The translations under genes and the position numbers were made by a program. From a virus, in IMG/VR virus record IMGVR_UViG_3300017917_000276, positions 1-43,728 of that record: a stretch of DNA of 43,728 nucleotides; one strand, 5' to 3'. Of the stretch, positions 39,278 through 43,728 are shown piece by piece. The notes below the pieces were generated by a model. That model saw only the letters and a list, made by a program, of their open reading frames with translations, did no database searches and was not told the origin of the DNA. Each line of letters begins with the position of its first letter. The stretch's first letter is position 1.

Positions 39278-41271
39278 GCAATATCATTAAAGGTTTAAAC
39301 GAAGGCCGTAATGACCGTGACTCATGGGATAGTAACATGCCCGGTTATCAAGGTGATTACGGTGGCGCACAAAACTTTGGTCGTAGAAAGCGTGATTGGG
39401 ACGAAAATGACGCTATTGATGCTAGACTAAGACAGCAACATGCTGAAAAAATGGAATACGAAAAATCAGGTAAGTTCTGGTTGAAGTTAAAAGACAGTCA
39501 ACGTCATTTACCTGCAGGCCCTTTTGTTGGTAAACAAGCAGCCAACACAGCCGCATTAGAATTATTAAAGCAACAACCTGAACTTAAAGGTAACTTGTTA
39601 ATCACTGCGTATGGGCCAGACGAAACAATGGAAGAATCTAAAGAACAAGAGTTTGGCGGTGATTGGGATGAGAAAGTTAAGCGCCTAAAACAAATGGCAC
39701 AGCAAGGCGAACGCAAAACTGTTTGGGATCCTGTCAAGCGTGTGTATAAAACTGTTCCTGTTAATCCACAGAAAAAAGAAGGTGTGGCGGAAGGCGGCAA
39801 TGCCTTTATGCCCGGAATTGAAAATACACCTGAATACAAAAAGGGGTTTGCAACCGGTAAATTACCTGTGCCATATCCCGAAGGTTCTCAACAATATGTT
39901 AATTACTATAAAGGCGTAATGGACAAAGCAGGACCCAAAAAAGTAGCAGAAGAAAAATGTCCACATTGCGGTGGACCAATGTTCAGCGATTTATTATTAG
40001 CCGAAAAGAAAGATGCCTGCTATCACAAAGTTCGCAGTCGCTACAAAGTATGGCCCAGTGCATATGCCTCTGGTGCGTTAGTTCAGTGCCGTAAAAAAGG
40101 TGCCGCTAACTGGGGCAACAAGAGTAAAAACGAAGGTGTGGCGGAAGGCGACAGACCTGGTATGAAGGATGGACGACCGTATAGTGATCCATTACGCCGT
40201 CATCCTGGCAACGATTCATATATGACTCCGGAATATTTGATCCAAAAGTATCAAGATGAATTAAAGAAGATTGCGGCTGGTCCATACAAGCGCACAAAAG
40301 ATGTGGCAATGTACAAAGCAAGAATCGCCAAACTACAGAAACAGCAAGGTGTGGCGGAAGAGAAACTAGATGAAAAGTGCTGGCCTGGTTACACAAGAGT
40401 TAGAGGTGTGCCTGCCGGTGCCCCCGGCAGCTGTAAAAAGAAAACGAGCGAAAGTTCAATATTAAAAGGATTACTTGAAGCAGAAGAAATAGATGAAAAT
40501 CTAAGAAAGTGGTTTAAAGAGAAGTGGGTACGATTTGGTCCCGATGGTAAAATTCGTGGCGCATGTGCTAGAGGTGATGACAGTGAGGGTAAGCCAAAGT
40601 GCCTACCACAAGCAAAGGCACATGCACTAGGTAAGAAAGGTCGTAAATACGCTGCTAGTAAAAAGCGTAGAGAAGATCCTAATCCAGAACGTAAAGGTCC
40701 TGCAAAAAATGTAGCGACTAAAAAGAAAACAAACGAGAGTTTTACAGATTTAGAGGAATCATTCAATATGAAAATCAATGAATTAGATATGGTCAATGAA
40801 GATTGGCAAAAAGTAAATCGAAAAGACAAGACCAGTGGAATGAGTCGTAAAGCTGTAAAGGCATACCGTCGTGAGAATCCAGGCTCTAAACTACAAACTG
40901 CTGTCACAACAAAGCCTAGCAAATTAAAGAAAGGCTCTAAGGCTGCAAAGCGCCGTAAGAGTTTCTGCGCTAGAATGAAGGGTATGAAAAAGAGCCGCAC
41001 AAGTGCTAAGACAAAGAGAGATCCAAATAGCAATATTAATAAGGCATTGCGCCGTTGGAACTGTGAGTCTATTGAACAGATGCAAGAATTAATTATGATT
41101 GCTGAAGCAAAAATTGCTGAGGCAAAAAATGCCAAACAACAAGCTGCGATTGCTATCTCTAAAAAAAAGGCTAAAGGATTAAACGAAGCTAGAGATATTT
41201 GTAATGTTTGCGGACAGACACCTTGTAACTGCACACATGTGAGTTCAATCATGGAAGGAATAACAAAATGA
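39274..41271 (+). CDS. Modular Lys-rich polyprotein-like head protein with GVAE linkers
   Basis: The 665-residue protein starts MSNIIKGLNEGRN, with L-N-E at 8-10. It consists of modules separated by GVAE at 170-173, 288-291 and 359-362. Module 1 has a GKFWLKLKDSQRHLPAGPFVG motif. Module 2 has CPHCGGP and DACYHKVRSRYKVWPSAYASGALVQCRKKGAANWG. Module 4 has KCWPGYTRVRGVPAGAPGSCKKK and WFKEKWVRFGPDGKIRGACAR. Module 5, from Met499, has KAYRRENPGSKLQTAV, RRKSFCARM and a C-terminal CNVCGQTPCNC. Several of these occur as separate proteins or in other orders in aquatic phages. Cleavage at the linkers by a prohead protease is my inference from the hydrophobic-x-Glu pattern. Confidence 0.77.
   Translation: MSNIIKGLNEGRNDRDSWDSNMPGYQGDYGGAQNFGRRKRDWDENDAIDARLRQQHAEKMEYEKSGKFWLKLKDSQRHLPAGPFVGKQAANTAALELLKQQPELKGNLLITAYGPDETMEESKEQEFGGDWDEKVKRLKQMAQQGERKTVWDPVKRVYKTVPVNPQKKEGVAEGGNAFMPGIENTPEYKKGFATGKLPVPYPEGSQQYVNYYKGVMDKAGPKKVAEEKCPHCGGPMFSDLLLAEKKDACYHKVRSRYKVWPSAYASGALVQCRKKGAANWGNKSKNEGVAEGDRPGMKDGRPYSDPLRRHPGNDSYMTPEYLIQKYQDELKKIAAGPYKRTKDVAMYKARIAKLQKQQGVAEEKLDEKCWPGYTRVRGVPAGAPGSCKKKTSESSILKGLLEAEEIDENLRKWFKEKWVRFGPDGKIRGACARGDDSEGKPKCLPQAKAHALGKKGRKYAASKKRREDPNPERKGPAKNVATKKKTNESFTDLEESFNMKINELDMVNEDWQKVNRKDKTSGMSRKAVKAYRRENPGSKLQTAVTTKPSKLKKGSKAAKRRKSFCARMKGMKKSRTSAKTKRDPNSNINKALRRWNCESIEQMQELIMIAEAKIAEAKNAKQQAAIAISKKKAKGLNEARDICNVCGQTPCNCTHVSSIMEGITK
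39779..39793 (+). repeat. 15-nt dispersed repeat, copy 1 (others at 40133-40147 and 40346-40360)
   Basis: AAGGTGTGGCGGAAG occurs three times without change and encodes the GVAE linkers of the 665-aa protein. Copies 1 and 2 match over 19 nt. It uses GTG and GCG codons although the surrounding genes mostly use GTT/GTA and GCA/GCT, so identity is not explained by protein constraint alone. Confidence 0.9.
40133..40147 (+). repeat. 15-nt dispersed repeat, copy 2
   Basis: This is the identical AAGGTGTGGCGGAAG at the junction between modules 2 and 3 of the 665-aa protein. Confidence 0.9.
40346..40360 (+). repeat. 15-nt dispersed repeat, copy 3
   Basis: This is the identical AAGGTGTGGCGGAAG at the junction between modules 3 and 4 of the 665-aa protein. 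Confidence 0.9.
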
Positions 41272-41387
41272 GAGATTACACATTCACCGCACTTTGTAAA
41301 AGTGGTCAAGTAAAAACATTTAATTTTCAAGCTGCAGGATACATTGCAGCAAGACAAAAACTACAAGAATTAATTGAGTTAAATTAA
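41268..41387 (+). CDS. Small protein (39 aa), coupled
   Basis: The frame starts at an ATG overlapping the preceding stop (ATGA) and reads MRDYTFTALCKSGQVKTFNF, then QAAGYIAARQKLQELIELN. It looks like a tiny beta-hairpin plus helix, with a loose resemblance to the 63-aa protein at 42636 (TFTAKIL ... AKDVIQARQLIKLQ). Both could be the same small fold. The 4-nt overlap and good composition support translation. The function is unknown. Confidence 0.6.
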   Translation: MRDYTFTALCKSGQVKTFNFQAAGYIAARQKLQELIELN

Positions 41388-41444
41388 ATGGATCAAGTGT
41401 GGGAATTCTATTGGCAATACAAAGGTGCCCCTCCTAACAGATGA
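41388..41444 (+). CDS. Possible 18-aa leader-like peptide
   Basis: An ATG directly follows the upstream stop (TAAATG) and the frame encodes MDQVWEFYWQYKGAPPNR. Its stop overlaps the amidotransferase start (ATGA). It bridges two genes that would otherwise lack a close ribosome site, so it may serve to pass ribosomes on. It is too short to support a function, and the call rests on the junctions only. Confidence 0.35.
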   Translation: MDQVWEFYWQYKGAPPNR

Positions 41445-42169
41445 AACCTGTATTAGTCTTAGAACATCAATTGCCCGAACGTTTGGCATACTTAGGTACA
41501 TGGTTGAATAATCATGGCATACCCTATGTAGTCTTTAACGCTGACATTGATAAGGTATTCCCGGATAGTATAGAACCTTTCTCCGCACTAGCAGTCATGG
41601 GTGGCGGCATGAGTGCTAACGACCCATTACATACCAGCCGACAAGCAGAAATACTCATACTACAAGCAATGCGTAATGATATACCCGTTATAGGACATTG
41701 CTTGGGTGGTCAACTTATGAGTAAAGCATTGGGCGGCAAAATATCAAGTTCTCCTAAGCCTGAAATAGGATGGCAACCAATCAAGTATGTTAATGAAAGT
41801 GCAAAAGAATGGTTCGGTGAAAATCCTACTGATACAGTGATTCATTGGCACTATGAGAGTTTTAGTATCCCAGAAGGTGCTACATTATTAGCAAGTAGCG
41901 ATGCATGTCCTAATCAAGCATTCAGTATAGGCAAACATTTAGCTATGCAATTTCACATAGAAATTGACGAAAACAAAGCAAAATCTTGGGTAGAAGATTT
42001 AGATGCTAAATGGGATCAAGCTGTTCAGGACTATGATACTGTGCAAAACAAAGAAGAAATTTTGAACGGCATAGCCCTTAACTTAGCAAAACATCAAGCC
42101 ACTGCTAATTCTATCTATACAAACTGGCTCAAAACAACAGAATGGTATGAAGTACTGAAAAATAGATAA
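41441..42169 (+). CDS. Class I glutamine amidotransferase-like protein
   Basis: This 242-residue protein has the complete class I GATase triad. C87 is in GHCLGGQ, and H172 and E174 are in MQFHIEID, with the supporting motifs AVMGGGMSAND and HWHYESFSIP. Stand-alone members release ammonia from glutamine or cleave gamma-glutamyl compounds, and similar domains occur in GMP synthase. No synthetase partner is seen nearby, so a gamma-glutamyl hydrolase-like activity or use of a host partner is possible. It is coupled to the preceding tiny frame. The Dps gene follows with its own promoter. Confidence 0.88.
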   Translation: MKPVLVLEHQLPERLAYLGTWLNNHGIPYVVFNADIDKVFPDSIEPFSALAVMGGGMSANDPLHTSRQAEILILQAMRNDIPVIGHCLGGQLMSKALGGKISSSPKPEIGWQPIKYVNESAKEWFGENPTDTVIHWHYESFSIPEGATLLASSDACPNQAFSIGKHLAMQFHIEIDENKAKSWVEDLDAKWDQAVQDYDTVQNKEEILNGIALNLAKHQATANSIYTNWLKTTEWYEVLKNR

Positions 42170-42192
42170 ATACTTATAATATTATAAGGTTT
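42165..42192 (+). promoter_or_regulatory. Late promoter GATAAATAC with ribosome-site-masking hairpin before dps
   Basis: The motif (42165-42173) overlaps the left arm of a hairpin. CTTATAAT (42173-42180) and ATTATAAG (42181-42188) form a perfect palindrome, extended by TAAA/TTTA after a small internal loop. The ribosome site AAGG (42186-42189) for the ATG at 42196 lies in the right arm. RNA begun near 42178 would lack most of the left arm. Confidence 0.6.
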
Positions 42193-42195
42193 ACT

Positions 42196-42636
42196 ATGCT
42201 TTCAGATAACTTAAAGGTCTTGTTGGCCAGCACACAAGCATTTGCTATCAAAAGTCAGAACTTTCACTGGAACGTAGAAGGTCGTGACTTCCCGCAATAC
42301 CACGCATTCTTTGATACATTGTACGGTGATGTATCAGAAACTATTGACAGAATTGCTGAATACATTAGAATTCTAGGTCACTATACCCCTGGTAGTTTAA
42401 GTCGCTACGCTGAGTTATCTATTATACAAGACCAGACAAAAATTCCACGTGCTGAGTTAATGTTTACCGAAGCACTACACGACTGCGAACAATTGGGTCA
42501 ACTGGCTCTTGCTATGTTCAATGAAGCGACTCAAGAAAATCAACAGGGTATTGCCAACTATATGGCTGAACTACAAGACTTGTATGGTAAGAAGGCTTGG
42601 TTTATACGCAGTGTTTTAAAAAAAGAACGTGAATAA
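42196..42636 (+). CDS. dps: Dps-like ferritin with complete ferroxidase site
   Basis: This 146-residue four-helix protein begins directly with LKVLLASTQAFAIKSQNFHWNVEGRDFPQYHAFFDTLYGDVSETIDRIAEYIR. H24, H36, D51 and E55 have the same spacing as the E. coli Dps ferroxidase residues H51, H63, D78 and E82. Dps dodecamers oxidise and store iron and protect DNA from peroxide. The basic N-terminal tail that E. coli Dps uses to bind DNA is absent, so DNA binding is less likely than iron detoxification. It has its own late promoter and masked ribosome site. The next gene overlaps its stop by 1 nt. Confidence 0.9.
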   Translation: MLSDNLKVLLASTQAFAIKSQNFHWNVEGRDFPQYHAFFDTLYGDVSETIDRIAEYIRILGHYTPGSLSRYAELSIIQDQTKIPRAELMFTEALHDCEQLGQLALAMFNEATQENQQGIANYMAELQDLYGKKAWFIRSVLKKERE

Positions 42637-42827
42637 TGAAAGCCAAAGAAATCTTCAAGGGATTTAAAACTTTTACTGCAAAGATATTAGTTAAGAATCC
42701 TAATTACTCTGTTCACATGGATGCGATTGTAAACGCTAAAGATGTGATACAGGCTCGCCAACTTATTAAATTACAGTACGGTGTAGATGACGGACGAATC
42801 GGTGCTATAAAAGAAGTAAAACAATGA
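42636..42827 (+). CDS. Small hypothetical protein
   Basis: This 63-residue protein is coupled on both sides, by TAATG with dps and ATGA with the following gene. It reads MKAKEIFKGFKTFTAKILVKNP, then VHMDAIVNAKDVIQARQLIKLQYG and VDDGRIGAIKEVKQ. The beta-strand/helix pattern is like a small ferredoxin-like fold, with a weak likeness to the 39-aa protein at 41268. I recognise no function. Confidence 0.7.
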   Translation: MKAKEIFKGFKTFTAKILVKNPNYSVHMDAIVNAKDVIQARQLIKLQYGVDDGRIGAIKEVKQ

Positions 42828-43728
42828 GAGCCTCAGAATTTATTACAGAAGAAGCTAAAGCAGTAAAAGCTAACGGACTGTCTTTGAAATATGCATTTAA
42901 TGACAATGCATTAATAATGAAAGCCTTTGATCCTTCTACTAAAAACCCATTGGCTTATGTTAAGTTTGTCAAAGAAAAACAAGAATTGTATCCGCAGGAT
43001 CTTTGGGTGAATGATGAATACCGTAATAAAGGTATCGCAAAGACAATGTATGATACGTTGAAGTCTGAGGGGTATGTCATCAATAGAAGTCACGACCAGA
43101 CTAAAGCTGGTGCAGGATTCTGGGATAAGCATCGCGGTGAAGATGCATATGTATGGGAAGAAGAAGTCATTGACGAAATGCCATTACCCGCTGACTGGGA
43201 TCCTCAGCAAATGCGTCAAGGTGCAACTACATTCAAGTCACGTTTACAGTATGCATTAGATAGAGCAAAGAAACTAGGCACCGGTTCTAGTCGTGTTGCT
43301 ACTATCATTGAATACGAAGGTCGTCCTACAGTTTTAAAGATTGCCAAGAACCAAAAAGGTCTAGCACAGAATAGTGTCGAAGCTGATATCCTTAGTGATG
43401 GATATGCAAGTCAATTAGGAATACTAATCCCTATCATTGACTATGATGAACAGAATCGTGAACCAAGTTGGATTCACACTGAAATGGCACAGAAAGTAAC
43501 TGAAAAACAATTATGTCAATTGATGAAGTGTGATAACTTAAATCAATTGATTAACATGGCTTATGCTATTCAAGGTAGAAAGATATACGGTAACTATCAG
43601 AATTTCGCTAACCATTTAAAACAAAAAGGCAAGAGTGAACAAGATATTGACACAATGACCGACTATGCAAATATATTAGCAGACTTGAATAGTTCATTTG
43701 ATGTTGAGTTAGGTGACTTTGGTAGAGC
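42824..43728 (+). CDS. GNAT plus kinase-like protein with capsid-targeting-like leader, 3' end missing
   Basis: The frame starts at an ATG overlapping the previous stop and runs off the window after 301 codons. MRASEFITEEAKAVKANG has I-T-E at 7-9, close to the leaders of T4 internal head proteins. Residues about 18-115 form a GNAT-like domain with DLWVNDEYRNKGIAKTMYD (acetyl-CoA loop) and HDQTKAGAGFWDKH. From about 150 there is a kinase-like N-lobe: SSRVATIIEYEGRPTVLKIAKNQKG with a candidate ATP-lysine in VLKIAKN, VEADILSD as helix C, and a WIHTEM hinge. The catalytic-loop region would lie beyond the window. A co-injected host-modifying enzyme is an inference. Confidence 0.7.
   Translation, partial: MRASEFITEEAKAVKANGLSLKYAFNDNALIMKAFDPSTKNPLAYVKFVKEKQELYPQDLWVNDEYRNKGIAKTMYDTLKSEGYVINRSHDQTKAGAGFWDKHRGEDAYVWEEEVIDEMPLPADWDPQQMRQGATTFKSRLQYALDRAKKLGTGSSRVATIIEYEGRPTVLKIAKNQKGLAQNSVEADILSDGYASQLGILIPIIDYDEQNREPSWIHTEMAQKVTEKQLCQLMKCDNLNQLINMAYAIQGRKIYGNYQNFANHLKQKGKSEQDIDTMTDYANILADLNSSFDVELGDFGR

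Noticed and set aside
40389-41357. 322-residue open frame on the minus strand opposite the Lys-rich head protein
   Set aside because: It arises because Lys/Glu codons read antisense as Phe/Leu/Ser without stops. The plus strand carries recognisable modules and coupled junctions on both sides.
1-43728. tRNA genes, integrase or prophage attachment sites
   Set aside because: No cloverleaf-like segments, recombinase motifs or flanking direct repeats were seen by reading. Only a dedicated tRNA scan could fully exclude a degenerate tRNA.

Overview
The window is a contiguous piece of an AT-rich, tightly packed T4-like contractile-tailed phage (Caudoviricetes, myovirus morphology). The evidence is tail sheath, tail tube and tube-initiator-like genes, a gp4-type head completion protein, gp16 small terminase, gp44 clamp loader, T4-type dNMP kinase, PhoH, MazG and GroES, together with many GATAAATAC-like late promoters. 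The gene set resembles T4-like phages of aquatic bacteria. No photosynthesis genes are visible, so a heterotrophic host is plausible, but the host cannot be decided from this sequence. No tRNA, CRISPR array, insertion sequence, integrase or attachment site was seen. Both ends cut through genes.

Layout. 1-1.3 kb: small early-type genes including MazG and a short gene that seems to start at CTG. 1.35-13.1 kb: head/tail block (neck protein, dNMP kinase, an HNH-like gene on the opposite strand, a giant tail sheath, tail tube, tube paralogue, head completion nuclease-fold protein, small terminase, and two head-associated proteins, one with an AT-hook). 13.2-23.9 kb: adhesion and lysis block (1544-aa repeat fibre with a collagen-like segment, GH19 endolysin, 832-aa Ig-like structural protein, 970-aa fibre sharing a C-terminal module with the first). 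23.9-28.4 kb: early/middle block (DnaE-like fragment, GroES, Bax-inhibitor-1/YccA-like membrane protein, gp44, and PhoH on the minus strand behind a bidirectional terminator). 28.6-36.6 kb: unknown structural-type genes, holin, J-protein, ClpA-like unfoldase, adenylyl/cytidylyltransferase-like and glycosyltransferase-like proteins. 36.6-43.7 kb: large modular proteins that look like internal head cargo, plus a glutamine amidotransferase and a Dps ferritin.

Two themes link the genes. First, regulation. Most late genes have a GATAAATAC-like motif a fixed distance before the start codon. At several genes this motif is also one arm of an RNA hairpin whose other arm carries the ribosome-binding site. 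Read-through RNA would be folded shut, while RNA started at the late promoter would lack the closing arm. T4 uses this logic for a few genes; here it recurs across the window. A second set of genes has promoters placed so that the RNA would begin at the start codon (leaderless).

Second, head cargo. Several proteins begin with a short stretch ending in (I/L)-x-E near residue 7-15, like the T4 capsid-targeting/prohead-protease signal, followed by enzyme-like or Lys-rich modules (GNAT, kinase-like, CxxC, AT-hook). One 665-aa protein is punctuated by three GVAE linkers encoded by an identical 15-nt DNA repeat. Together with phage GroES, J-protein, ClpA and a YccA-like protein, these suggest investment in host proteostasis control and possibly co-injected effectors. 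Those functions are inference.
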